A stretch of DNA of 64,000 nt from Nilaparvata lugens (GCF_014356525.2 NC_052506.1:17687361-17751360); one strand, 5' to 3'. Shown: positions 14,901 to 26,736, counted from the stretch's first letter. Notes: generated by a model not told the origin, from the letters alone. Program-made: numbers and translations.

Positions 14901-16058
14901 CTAGCATACGCGCACGCACCCTCATGTAATATTCATATTTAGCCGTTCATTGTAGAGGACACAGTTATTTTGCACAAGGCATAATCTACAGGAGGATAGA
15001 ATGGATTACAGGTATAAGGCCGATATTCAGTAACCAACATATTTCAGTGCCTATAATGTTTTTCAAATTATGCATCTGTTTGAATAAATATTATATTTTT
15101 CTAAAATCTGATAAGACAACTGTGAAAAATTGGAATGCCAAAGTCAGAAGAGGCTGCCAAACTGCAATTGGATGTCGACCAAGAGTAGTGTCTCAGAATT
15201 TACTGGAGTTTCCGATAAAAATATCACGTTGAAAACGAGATGGAATAAAAATCACAGCTTGATTCGAAACAAAAATGAGATGCAGTTTTGGAAGTTCAAC
15301 ATACTGCATTATTCATTGCAACTCATTTGCTTACATGACTTAACATGGAGATCAAGCACAAGTACTAGAAAGATGGGGTTTTAATTGTGTTCTGCAGAAC
15401 CGAAGTTTTTTCCTTTAACTTTATTGATTCAATCACAAATGACATAATGTATTACCAGGTCTTGCAAGACCCATTGCATATTATACTACATTATACATTC
15501 AACTGATCGTCATGAAGATATGATATTTGATTGAAAGACTTCCATATTTTCTTGAAGTATTGCTTACTCGAGTCAAATTCCCACGAGGCACGGCAGAGTC
15601 GGCGCATCATTAGTTAGTACCGCAAAATGCTTGGCAGGTTGCAAAATCGACAGGTTACCTGCATGAAAGGAAGCTAGTCTGCATAAAATAACTGCAAGTC
15701 AAGTGGCAGATGCCGATCCTATTCCGAGATCACAGATAATAATAATCACGGATATAATCGTATCAAAATTGAAAGTCAAAGCTGAAAGACGGCGTTGAAA
15801 GTTGAAAAATTCTACTAGATTCAATTGTATCATTCGGCAGAGACTTTGTTGTCAGTTTAGTGGTAATGCGGATTTAATTTATTTACAGTTTATTTAGTCA
15901 CTTATTATTATGTAGCTCAAGTGATTTGGGCACTAATCAATGATAAAATAATATGCAGAATAAGGCTTGCGATTTCAACTAATAGAACAATCATTAAAAT
16001 GGTGAGAGTGAAAAATATAATATGATGCCTTAAAAACCATGTTATATTCGACATTTTT

Positions 16059-16209
16059 CAGTATGAAAGTTTCATTTTTCATTTTTTTCTTTTTTAAAAA
16101 TTTCATTTTTCATACTGCTAACCAGTATGAAGTTTTAATTCAAACTTCATACTGGTTGAAGTTTAAATTTCAACCAGTATGGTTGAAATTTCAAATTCAA
16201 CCATACTGG
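16059..16209. repeat. Cluster of nested short palindromes (CCAGTATG family)
   Basis: Successive hairpins lie end to end. CAGTATGAAA (16,059) pairs with …TTTCATACTG (16,117). A second hairpin is 16,122-16,155, with arms CCAGTATGAAGTTT. A small one is 16,156-16,173. A fourth is 16,174-16,209, with arms CCAGTATGGTTGAA. All share the CAGTATG core. Confidence 0.75.
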
Positions 16210-16684
16210 GCTCGTGGGCTGTAAGCTATCCTTTTAAACTGAGACAACCGAATAGATGAGCAAGGAAGTACCGCTATAAAATATTCATAATTTAATCAGA
16301 CTCCACCGCATCAAGAAGGGTTCCTAACAAGGTTGCCTCGCCCAAACTCTCCAGAAAAAACTCGTAAATTTGTACTTAGTTCCAGGGGGCTACATAGGTT
16401 ATTTAATCACGTTCCGTAGCTAGTTACTTGGAGCATGTGTAACAGTGAGGGATATGGTTGGGGCATCATCTGGGCCCACAATATTAGAAAACTGTCCCAA
16501 TAGTAAGATATCCTACTTTTCTCTCTTCACCACACAATAACATGATGCTTAAAATTCATATTACGAAGCTAGGAAGTATCAAACTCTAATAATTACTGGC
16601 ATACTCGTCAGTTGAATAACAATAGCAATTAGTAAACTGTGATGGAAATAAGATGATCAAACTAAGTTCTGTTAATTACTATCA

Positions 16685-16750
16685 GAGAGAACAGATAATA
16701 TATTTATTATTTATAAATAATAATATTATTTATAAATAAATATATAAATC
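16685..16750. repeat. AT-only palindrome
   Basis: ATATTTATTATTTATAAATAATAATATTATTTATAAATAAATAT is a nearly perfect A/T-only inverted repeat that could extrude as a cruciform. Nothing else is visible in it. Confidence 0.5.
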
Positions 16751-17106
16751 TTATATGTTATCTCTGTTAGGTAGAGTATTTGTATTTGCATCTCAAGGAT
16801 AAACTTTTCTCAGTTATTTTCAAGTTGTGTTCCTTGTAGTTTTCTGTTCAATAATCAAGTAGTGTATACTCTATGTTTAAATACTGGTCATCGTGAACAA
16901 TTAAGTAAAATTATAATTAACTGAGCGAAATGAGGTCTAAGATTCAAGTCGACGGTTTGTTATTTCTATTTATATTTAAATGTTTATATGTTGCGTATTT
17001 ACGGCGAAACGCGGTAATAGATTTTCATGAAATTTGACAGGTATGTTCCTTTTTAAATTGCGCGTCGACGTATATACAAGGTTTTTGGAAATTTTGCATT
17101 TCAAGG

Positions 17107-17200
17107 ATAATATAAAAGGAAAAAGGATCCTTCATATGCCAATATTAGAGTAAAAATCGGACTATAGAATTATTCATCATAAATCAGCTATCTAGTGGAC
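17107..17200 (+). repeat. Dispersed repeat, inverted relative at 58.7 kb
   Basis: AAAAGGAAAAAGGATCCTTCATATGCCAATATTAGAGTAAAAATCGGACTATAG continues to ATCATAAATCAGCT. It is matched, in reverse complement and with scattered differences, at about 58,713-58,795. The surrounding sequence (about 16,970-17,100) may belong to the same element, but its ends are not visible. Confidence 0.55.
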
Positions 17201-17759
17201 TATAATACTACTCGTCCAAAAACATCAATCATCTTGAAATTGTATCTTTCCAACAACATAAGTAGACAGTTGTCTACTAACTTTGTCTTTCCATAAGCTG
17301 AGGCCATGATTCTAGTTTGGAGCTATTGATAGAAAACATTTTTTTACATGTTTCTTTTTTAATCTAATGATTAAAACTGCAACAAATATTATTGAAAAGA
17401 AATTGATTTATAAAATCATGAAAAGTGATAAATGAAGTTTGTAGGAAATCAGCATTATGGTAGTTTATTTTGTTAATTTCAACACACCGATTTTTCGCCA
17501 AAACGACAACACAGAATGCTCTCTGATGGGTTGATTGGATTGGCGTATCGACGGCAACCAGACCTGATAACAGCGCTCACACTCACATTCCGGGAAGACA
17601 CGTCACGGTACGATAGGACAGAAAGCTCTTTGTTTATTTAGGATTTCTTCAAGACATTTTAAATTGATAAATTATTTATTAATTTTTGAGAAAACATAAC
17701 AACAGGAGGTCAATGTAACTTACTGAGCGCGAGATCTACTGTTCACAAAACGACTAGTA

Positions 17760-17945
17760 ATAGCAATATCATAACAATTTTAACTAACTATTCTGCAATA
17801 GACTAATTTAATGTAAAACACTGTTTAAACACTGGTCATCGTGAACAATTAAGTAAAATTACATTAATAGCATATAATATCCATAGCAATTTTAACTACC
17901 TATTCTGCAATAGACTAAAACCCTAGATTTTAATGTAAAATGCCA
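17760..17945. repeat. Imperfect tandem duplication (~120 bp)
   Basis: AACAATTTTAACTAACTATTCTGCAATAGACTAA…TTTAATGTAAAA recurs about 120 bases later with small changes. The linking motif ACTGGTCATCGTGAACAATTAAGTAAAATTA is also found at 16,884-16,916, which shows an older, larger duplication. Confidence 0.6.
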
Positions 17946-18906
17946 AAAGTGACTTATTCAATTCCTAGTTATCGTAGTTTCTATCCTTTCTTTTGTATCT
18001 ATATTTTCTATCGATGAGCATTCCATGCTCTTCTTTTCCATTGCAACATTTTTGCATAGGATCGATGAGTTCACCTAACTCAATCTATGAAGAGTGGCGG
18101 CGGGATGGGAAAGAGAGGAGCACGCGTTGGCTGGCAAGCGGCCAAAGCTTCAAATAGTTCAAGCCTGGTGTATTGTCTCTCCGCCGCCTCCGGGACCTGA
18201 ACACTGTCCCACAGTCCCTCGAGCCACGAGCCCACATCCCAAACAACTTTTATTTCGAGAGAGCGCTCTCACACAATCAAATCAAAACATCTTTATAATA
18301 TCAAGTGCTCTCTGAACAAAAGAACGGCTTTTAATCGGCTCGAATAATTAATATTATTTTGTTTGTCGTAATAACAAACTTTACCTTTGAGGCTCAATTT
18401 GGCTTCAACTGGGCGATTAACTTTCAAAATACAGTATCTGGCAGGAACATAATTCATTGTATAGTGACATCAAATTAACTCAATTATTATGGTTATAAAA
18501 TAGTCTCGAGTTCTTTTCAAATATGATAGTCCAAGTTATGTTTTTAAAGAATCCGTTTAATTGAACAAAGCTCACGCAAAGCTCACTAAGATAACCATGC
18601 AGTCTCAAGTTTCATAAGCAATACTAATAAAGTTATATTCTTGACAAGCTATTTCAAAACTTGAAAGTTATTTGAGATATTACAAGTTAAAAGGATACAG
18701 CCAAAATATCGATAACAGCAAAGAGTAAAGATACCGTTTAATGATTATAAAAATAATAAAGGTACCGTTTGAAAGATTGATTACTTGTATTATTAAACGA
18801 AAATCCAAATTAAATGCTGTAAACCACCACGAAGACTTCTGCCATTTCAAATATTGACAACAGGTTAACATCTAGATGGAAATTCGATGAGAGCTACTAA
18901 CCAAAA

Positions 18907-19084
18907 AATATTTGCCAGCCCGGGAATCGAACCCGGTACCTTCTAATTGCCAGTCAGGTATGCTCACCCTTACTGACTGGTCCAGTTTCTAAGTCCAATT
19001 ACTGAATTACTAGTCAGTAAGGGTGAGCATACCTAACTGGCAATCAGGAGGTACTGGGTTCGATTCCCGGGCAGGCAAATATTA
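18907..19084. repeat. Inverted pair of tRNA-like (box-B-bearing) sequences
   Basis: Two arms of about 70 bases (18,907-18,977 minus; 19,012-19,084 plus) flank a 34-base spacer. Each, read outward from the spacer, runs AGTCAGTAAGGGTGAGCATACCT…GGTACYGGGTTCGATTCCCGGG. It carries a canonical T-stem/loop and RNA polymerase III B box (GGTTCGATTCC). The 5' acceptor strand expected of a true tRNA is absent, so neither arm is called a functional tRNA. A tRNA-derived SINE head or a tRNA-containing foldback element fits better. Confidence 0.7.
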
Positions 19085-20587
19085 GCAGTAGCGGAAGTCT
19101 TCGATCAAATTTCAAATTAGTATTCAGTATTTCAGTACTTCAATACTTCAGTACTTCAGTATTTCAAATTTATCATGGTGGAAAGTGATAACATGCTTCT
19201 TATAGTCCATATTTATCCCGATAAGAAGCAAATAATAAATGTTTACTGAAGTGAGAAACACAGACGAATTGCATGTCAAATGCAGAAAGAAAATTAATAT
19301 GCAGATAAAATAAATAATTGTATTCCTGATAAAAATAGGAGACAAGGATGAGCAATAAACTTGAACCAAGCTACATAAAATAAAACTGTGGATTTAAACT
19401 TGAATATTGCATTTTCTATGCGGAAAAACTCTTTGCCATACCAGTCAAAAGTTAACATCTTCAAACGACAATCACCTACTTGCAATAAAACGAATTCTGA
19501 TTTACTGGTTCTAAACGAACCATCTCTGAATTTTTATATTCTGCTTGGATCTGCATAAATCTCTTGGAAGATTTGTCTATAAAAACTTCATATAATTTTT
19601 CTCATTACTAATAGAACCAACTCCAACATACATTTGCGTTGTTGGTAGGAAACATTACGTGCTCGTTTAGTCCCAGAAGAGATCTAGTTATCTTGCCCTC
19701 GAGTCGTAAACTCCCGAAGAAAGCTTCTACAGAAGTTTCCCCTCTGCCCCTATAAACTAGTGAACATCGATTTCGCGAACCGTATTCTGAACAACTTTTA
19801 TGACCCAATGAATCCGTTTTTTTAGTATAATTTTCTAAACATTAGAATTACAGTATTGGATGAAATAAGAGTGGGCTAATTTTACTGGTACTATAGACTG
19901 ACGAAATGAATATATCCACAAACAGCATTATTTTGAAAGAAATACAGTGTAATAAATTAAATGTTTAGTAAGATTTAAATTTGTTCTCGTGTTCTTTGAT
20001 TATTGTAGAAATTATTTTTTAAGGGAGACAATCGAATGAGTCTTCTTTTCTTCGGGTTAAATTGATTCCAATTTTTGATGACAAAGTGAAAAGACGTATT
20101 TACTGTATTACTACTACAACAAAGATGACTGAAATGTAAAACAAATCGCATCATAAACGCAGTAGGTGTAATGTGATTTTGGCATAATCCCAAAACGTGG
20201 TTGATGCCACAAGCATCATAAAATTGATAAGAATAAAATATTACTGTATAATTATCACACTATCCATCACACTAAAACAAAATCATTATGATTTGTAATT
20301 TTAACAAATACTCTCATCGTTATTGAGTACTAACACATATCACAAACTCGATCTACATAATATACTCCTTTTAACAATTGTTTATTTTACAAAGAGAGAA
20401 CGAATATCGCTTATCTACAGATTTGAGATTTGTAGAATTGAGCAAGTAAGTGCAACAAGTGTAACAAGCAAGGTTATTCCTGGATATACCTTCAAGAGAT
20501 CTTGAAAGGATACCTTTCTTGAGGGCTTTCTATCTCCTTTCTTGAAAGCCGAGACAACCTCCTACACTATCCATGCTTCTGGTATTC

Positions 20588-21184
20588 AAGGCTGTGCAAA
20601 GGCTAAAAATGAACTTTCGACAGGTGATATTTTTCAAAGTTTTTCGATTTGTATATCGTCAAGCTATCAAAATGAAAAAGTTTTCTCAGGAAAACATTTT
20701 TTTACGATGATTACTTTTTGAGATATGAGCGCCTAAAGTTTACATTTTTGGGACAGAACATTTCAAATTCGGTAGGAGATAAATCCATGAGATTTAGAGG
20801 ATAAATATTCTATGGTATTTTTGATTGAATAAAACAATTTTTTTTTTTGAAAATATCAATTTTTGAGGAAGTTGTTCAATTCACCAAAAATAACTCAACT
20901 AAAAGTTATTTTTGGTCATTTTTAGTAAACTTTCACAAATATTGTTATTTTTAGAAATTTTTTGTTTTATTACCAACATTATCAACAATAACATGCTTTT
21001 ATCTCCTACCGAATTTGAAATGTTCCGTCCCAAAAATTTAGGCGCTTATAATTATCTCAAAAAGTAATGATCGGTGAAAAAATGTTTTCCTGAGAAAACT
21101 TTTTCATTTTGATAGCTTGATATATCGAAAAACTTTGAAAAATATCGCCAGTAAAAAGTTTATTTTTAGCCTTTGCACAGCCTT
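20588..21184. mobile_element. 597-bp DNA element with ~215-bp terminal inverted repeats
   Basis: The ends are AAGGCTGTGCAAAGGCTAAA and its complement TTTAGCCTTTGCACAGCCTT. The arms match, with scattered differences, for about 215 bases inward (for example TTCAAATTCGGTAGGAGATAAA versus TTTATCTCCTACCGAATTTGAA). The ~170-base centre is AT-rich and non-coding. I see no clear target duplication and no transposase, so it is a non-autonomous foldback element of unassigned superfamily. Confidence 0.85.
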
Positions 21185-21838
21185 AATAAACGGGTTCAAC
21201 AGCAACAGAATAAATATGCAGAAGCCACAAGTAAAGCATAAAACTTCCATAATTTGAAAACTTCATATTATTTAGTCAAGCCATTTATTCCCGCTGTTTT
21301 CTGTGTTTATTATGATTGGAGTTGTTAGAACATAGAATAGAGAGAGAAATATTGCAAATTACGGAAACTCTTCTAGTTGCTAAGATGGTTTGATAGCAAC
21401 GAGTACAGGTGCTAAAGGTGTTTGTACAGCAGATGCAGATCATTGATCATTGCAGTTGTGACACTGCGGCAGTATTACACACTTACCTACTATATTCGTG
21501 ACAAAGGGAAAGGGGTAGCACAATTGGGGGGGGGAGCCACAAAGCCTCATAACTCACAATCCCTTCGCGTCTGACCACATGAAATTTATGTTGTCTCTGT
21601 ATACAACAGATTCAGCTGTTGCTAGTACCCAACCCTAGCTCAAAGGATCTCTCACGTTTGTATTTGCGGTGGAAGCGGCCAGTGATGGTGATGTCAATGA
21701 TGTTTATGCTGTACCGTACTCTTTCGGTCTTTCACTATTTTTATTCACTTATTTCAGTATAAAATAGGTCATTGCTAGAATCCAGCATGAAGCATGAGCA
21801 TAAATAATAAAAAGACTTTTCTCTAATTAATGTGTGAA

Positions 21839-22250
21839 TATCGGGGCACCGGGCTTCGCTCGTTATTTTTATTTATTGATAAACAGAACACAATTCTCTA
21901 AAATGATCGTGTTTATATTTTACAGCTGGCTATACGTCAGCTTATGAATTTCGGGGATACGATATTCTGATTTTCCACAGAATCACTCGCTCACTTTTTA
22001 CTATCCACTGACAACGAAAGTCTCAGCTGTTTCAGCCAAGGATGAATTATCCTTTTAATGACGTTCAGCGAGTTTTCCCAAGGATGAGACCTAGTGCAAT
22101 CGAATTTTTATATCATAAACCTACTATGTTCCAAATTTCGTGAAAATCGTTAGAGCCGTTTTCGAGATCCGTTGAACATAAATAATCAGATAACCAGATA
22201 TAAAAATATAAACAGACATACAGAAATTGCTCGCTCAATATAATAGGATT
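21839..22250 (+). mobile_element. RTE-like short retroelement, copy C
   Basis: Collinear with copy A (7.8 kb) over its whole ~410 bases. It opens TATCGGGGCACCGGGCTTCG and closes TTGCTCGCTCAATATAATAGGAT. The match to copy A is close, with scattered substitutions. There is no coding frame. Confidence 0.65.
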
Positions 22251-22472
22251 GTGAAGGGTCGAAATCGAACCTGGTGTTACCTGAGCCAAACTATTCCTGT
22301 TGTATACTTCAATAATATCGTGTACAAATGGATTGAGTTACAAATATTTGAACTGGTGTATCACTGAATGAACGAACAATTTCATGAACTGATAATTATT
22401 AATCTTTTTCGAAAACATCAAATGAGAGAAAAGGTTGTATCCAATATTCTCAACTTCCCTGCAAACGCCATC

Positions 22473-23108
22473 TATAGTGAGGTCCACGTTATAATTATAA
22501 AGTTTTGAATTACAGTTTGGTGCAATATTTGTATTCTTTTCGGGTTTCAATCTAATTAAAATCTAAATTTTGGTTTGTATATTTCTGGACTCGGAATTTG
22601 ATTCAAAGTGAAGCAACATAGCCTACCTTTTAGGCAGACATTGGCTTACTACTATAAAATTCGGAAAGGGAGCAGTTTTGGGCTAGGCCTGTTGGTCCTT
22701 TTCTAATCATGTATTTGATGTGTTTATTGTTAAATGTAAATAAATAAATAATGGCAGTGGAGGAAGATAGGAGAACAACGTTGCCGATCCTCCGACTTGT
22801 CAATGCCTTCTATAGACGGTAGCTGATATAGATTTATTGATGTAATATTAACTGTTCATTCCAGTTTAAAATAATCAATTATATTTTATTAAGCAAGGAA
22901 TAATATTTTTCAATAATTTCATAATGAATTTTCATAATTAAGATGAAATATTTTGTTAATTAATTATTAATTCGACATTGTTGAAAGACGATCTGGCAAC
23001 AGAGCAAAGCGAGAAAGAGATAGCGATATCCGCTTTGTTGAATGATAGACAAGGATAGCAATACCATTGCTAGTCAAACACTGCCATTATAAGGTGTACC
23101 TCACTATA
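22473..23108. mobile_element. TIR MITE (TATAGTGAGGTCCACG family) carrying a nested retroelement
   Basis: The left terminus TATAGTGAGGTCCACGTTATAAT is paired with the right terminus ATTATAAGGTGTACCTCACTATA. The element is split after the left TIR by a foreign segment (~22,498-22,749) and resumes at GGCAGTGGAGGAAGATAGG. Related elements sit at 24.6, 47.3 and 61.0 kb. Confidence 0.8.
22498..22752 (+). mobile_element. LINE 3' tail nested in MITE
   Basis: The segment ends with AAATGTAAATAAATAAATAAT, an (AAAT)n tail. It contains GCAGTTTTGGGCTAGGCCTG, similar to the antisense LINE tails at 8.7 and 43.5 kb. It interrupts the MITE exactly after its left TIR; TAAT at both edges may be a short target duplication. 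Confidence 0.6.
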
Positions 23109-24574
23109 GTGTTCTTTAACATGTTATTGAGAATTGCTAGTACAAGATTTTGTAAAAGGATTTGACGAATTTTGGATCAAATTCCAGCGTTATTAGGAAA
23201 ACTCATAATTCAGAATTTATTATAAGTAAAGGTGCCCCACAGTTGTGGTTGGCAGTTTTTTATTGTCACATATTTTACTTATCACTTGGAGAAGAGCAGT
23301 TATTTGAAGAGAAGTACCTTTTTGAAGAAACACTGTTCCAAATAGTATATATTAATGAGGATGATGGATTCAATAATTTATCAAGTAAAATATTATAGGA
23401 GAATAGAATATTATGGTACCTCTATAAAAAAGGGTACGTAATTCCGCCATGAAATCCAAATATCCACAAAACTGAAAGTATACAGAAGTTTCCATGTAGT
23501 TGAGAGTGATCTAGAAGTCAATAACAAGAAATAGAGTTTACTTGTTTGTTTAGGATAACGACTTGTTAATTTGTTAACACAGGTCTCAAGCAGTTAATTG
23601 CAAAGCTTCTCGTTGAAATAATTTTCAACTGGCCTCGCGAAAGGTGAGGGGGTGGAGTGTCACGAGGGGGCTGGTTGATCACTGGCATCAGCCATTTATT
23701 CTTTCTACTATCCATTTGGCCATTCATCCATTTTTCCAATTCCACCGCACATTATCATATCAAAATTCACCTGAAAGGTTTGCATTCCTGACAGTTTCTC
23801 TAAGACCCGCAAAATATGACACTATCTCGTGGAAGACAAGACATTACTATATTTACAGTTATTTATTGAAAATAAGTATTTAAAATATTTTACCAACAAA
23901 GTAGTATTGTGTTATTGTGTTTTATTTCATCATGATCAATTGTATCATTTTATCAATCCTGATTGATATCTGATAACATTTTCCAATTTATTTACAGTAT
24001 AATACAACTTTGTATTTGCCGAGCATGCGTGAGCGACCTACAATCTTTCTGTATTGAATAGAAAAGTTTACAAGGTTGAACGTGCCAAAAATTGTTCATG
24101 AGTATCACATTTTGCTTAAGATACTGTAAGAGTTTTGATAATTCTAATCTGGGTGGAAAAGCGAGAATAAATGTAATAGAACAGAATGAATCATTTGTAT
24201 GATACTGCACAAGGCAGAAAGCCAAACCAACCGAGTTCGATCCCAACTTTGCTCTACTGAGTGCTGGAATAAATAATATTTGAGTTATGTTTAGTGTTCA
24301 GTATCCTGAATCGGAATTGGGATTGGGGACTACTGCAGTGCTGTATCAATTTAGAATTTCTGGAGTTAAATCAAGAAAATAAATGAAGAACTCATTCCAA
24401 CAATGAGGCTATATTGTAAAATTTTCAGTGAAAAAAAACTATTTACTAGTTGAAACTTGGTCAATTGTTCGAGAATTATATGGATTAATGGAGGAAGAAA
24501 TGAATAATTTTCGCTGTTATAGAATAATAACGATGATGTCGTAGCTCGATTCAGAACCGTACAGTTTACAGACC

Positions 24575-24793
24575 TATAGTGAGGTCCACGTTATAATGAC
24601 AGTGGATGAAGATAGAAGAATAGCGATGCCGATTCTCTGCATTAATTATATTTCTACACTGTCAAAAACATAATTGGCATCGTTGTGGACCTAGAAAAGG
24701 ATAGTACCACCGGCTTTGTCGAATGATAGATAGACAAGGATACCAAAACCAAAGTTGATCAAATACTGTCATTATAACATGGACCTCACTATA
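24575..24793. mobile_element. TIR MITE (TATAGTGAGGTCCACG family), intact 219-bp copy
   Basis: The ends are TATAGTGAGGTCCACGTTATAATGACAGT and its near complement ACTGTCATTATAACATGGACCTCACTATA, about 29 bases each. TA terminates both ends, compatible with a TA target duplication of the Tc1/mariner type. The internal 160 bases do not code. Confidence 0.85.
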
Positions 24794-25617
24794 CACAATA
24801 ATTTCACTGTTTCACTACTACCAAATCCTAAAACATCATAAATTAGATGTAAACAGAATATTTCTACCCTTATGAGAACTAATTTATAAAATAGAATTAA
24901 AGTACCCTTTTTGAAATTAATAAAATAATAGATTCAAAATACAAATTATAACTATTATAATTATTATATTAATTTTAAAAAGTAGCCCTGAATTCATAAA
25001 TTTTAAGAAGTTCACTATTATAGAATAAATTAATATAAATACGAATGTTAAAAGTATTCTTAAACAATGAAAAGGTTCATTTTTTTCATCAAACAATGTT
25101 GTATAGGTCAAGAAGATGCTTTTGAATGAACTAAATAACATGATATAGAATGATTATCCTTTTTAATAAATTTCTGTGAAGTTATTTTTAGGGTTATATT
25201 TATCTAACATGCCCACAGGAAGGTCGGAATTTATTGATCAGATCTGACTGCCAATGATTTAATTGTATCCGGAATGCGAAGGGCAAATTCAATTATGAAT
25301 CGAATCGAGGCATCCAGAGGTAATAACAAAAACATTTCACCGTTTTATGGGCATTCCTTTCAAACTTGAATAATTTTATAGTTGAATTATCCCAAGTTAA
25401 TTTTATTAAAGCTGCAAAATCGTAATATTGTGAAGTAGCGTATCTTTGGCAGGAATAAAAAGAATTTATTGTCATTAGTTGTATACATTATTCCAATGAA
25501 ATTTTGTAATTGTGCTGGGTCGTTTAATGCAAGTTGGTTTAATTAATTTATATGAAGAATACTGATTAATTCAAGAGTAGGAAACAACTATTGTCCTCAT
25601 ACTAGATCCTACGGACC

Positions 25618-25889
25618 GATGTTATCAAGTACAGTAGTTCTATTACCTATAAATCCATACTCTGTCTTAAAGCATGCAGCATAATAGGTAATTAAATGAT
25701 ATTTCACGATGTTATCAAGTACAGTATTTCTATTACCTATAAATCCATACTCTGTCTTTAAGCATGCAGCATAATAGGTAATTAAATGATATTTCACGAT
25801 GTTATCAAGTACAGTAGTTCTATTACCTATAAATTCATACTCTGTCTTAAAGCATGCAGCATAATAGGTTATTAAATGATATTCACTTC
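25618..25889. repeat. Three tandem 90-bp units
   Basis: GATGTTATCAAGTACAGTAG… starts at 25,618, 25,708 and 25,798, an exact 90-base period (30 codons). The units differ at only a few positions, for example CAGTAGTTC versus CAGTATTTC. Because the unit is a multiple of three, a minus-strand frame stays open through two units. This looks like a by-product, and no protein is supported. Confidence 0.9.
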
Positions 25890-26682
25890 AATGATATTCC
25901 TCATATTGAAAGAAATACTAGATACTAAGTTTTTTGAATAACTGAAATTATTTGAAAGATAATTTTTGAAATTCCAATTGAATAATAAATATGCAATGTG
26001 ATTCAGTTAGGAAATTCAAATCATATCATAGAACTAATTTTTATGTACGATACAGATAAATTGGGACTCTCCATTAAATTTTCAATTTTTCTTGGCTCAT
26101 AATGTTTTTGAATTGGGAAATGATTAGGACATGCTGGACCCAAAGCAATGAGGCGATCGCAGTTCCAATATCTACATTATAACGACAAATGTTTAACTAT
26201 TAGTAGGATGTTTTGTTATTGAAAAACGTTGATAAAATAGTGTGAATCATAAATTAATTTCATCTATTATGAGGGAATTTTAATTCGAGAAACTCATCCA
26301 TGGGTGGGATGTATTAGACCAAAAAATAATTAGCAGGATTTTTCTTTTTCAACACAGTAACGGTGGGTTAATTAAATGATTTTAAATCAACGGTAAAATG
26401 ATAAAACAATTTTAACTGTAAGGACGGAATTTGGATTCGAGAAACTCATTCAAGGGTAAAATACTGTTCATAAATATATTTAGTGAACCACTCAAAACAC
26501 TACTCGAGGAAGTTTGTCTCGAAACTTGCCAGACCACATGTTGGGGAACTACGTGATGCAATATATTCCGGCAGATAAGTTTCAAGTTGGTCTATTTCCG
26601 TTGTTTGAACAAGTTCACTAGTTCAGGCAAAGTGCTATCGTTACTTTGAATATGAAAAGTTTGTCAAGTTATTGAAACTCAC

Positions 26683-26736
26683 CGTTCGAAGGAAGGAGAC
26701 ATCATCCTGCTCCGATCCACCCTCACTGTCCGCCAT
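26683..26736 (-). CDS. RyR: Ryanodine receptor, first coding exon (partial gene)
   Basis: This is the first coding exon of the calcium-release channel of the ER/sarcoplasmic reticulum, a tetramer of ~5,100-residue subunits and the target of diamide insecticides. On the minus strand an ATG in good context (GCAGAAATGGCG) opens 18 codons, MADSEGGSEQDDVSFLRT, ending exactly at a consensus donor (ACG|GTGAGT), phase 0. Insect RyRs begin almost identically (…EGGSEQDDVSFLRT, followed by EDMVCL). No exon encoding the continuation is visible in the lower-coordinate 26.7 kb, so the rest of the gene must lie beyond the window start and intron 1 exceeds 26.6 kb. A GC-rich block lies just upstream. The assignment rests on 18 residues plus the splice site. 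I find no other family with this N-terminus, but a short chance match cannot be fully excluded. Confidence 0.83.

Larger units (their letters stand above)
1..26682 (-). other. RyR intron 1 (partial), repeat-filled, no supported exon
   Basis: No open frame here looks like a conserved protein, and no frame shows the next RyR segment. The stretch is AT-rich and holds the repeats listed separately. Between those repeats (about 2.4-7.8, 9.0-11.1, 11.9-16.0, 17.9-18.9, 19.1-20.5, 23.1-24.5 and 25.9-26.6 kb) I see only unremarkable AT-rich DNA with short chance frames. Two slightly GC-richer patches (3,280-3,480 and 18,090-18,260) have no recognisable coding content. The intron assignment follows from the RyR exon and is inference. 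Confidence 0.6.

Noticed and set aside
18094..18315. GC-richer frame (MAAGWEREEHALAGKRPK…) as a first exon
   Set aside because: No donor at a sensible place, no similarity recognised; only local composition draws attention.
18907..19084. Two functional tRNA genes
   Set aside because: Box B and the T-arm are good, but no 5' acceptor strand pairs with the 3' end and the anticodon arm is irregular.
25618..25889. CRISPR-like array
   Set aside because: The units are adjacent and whole, without variable spacers; it is a minisatellite in an animal genome.
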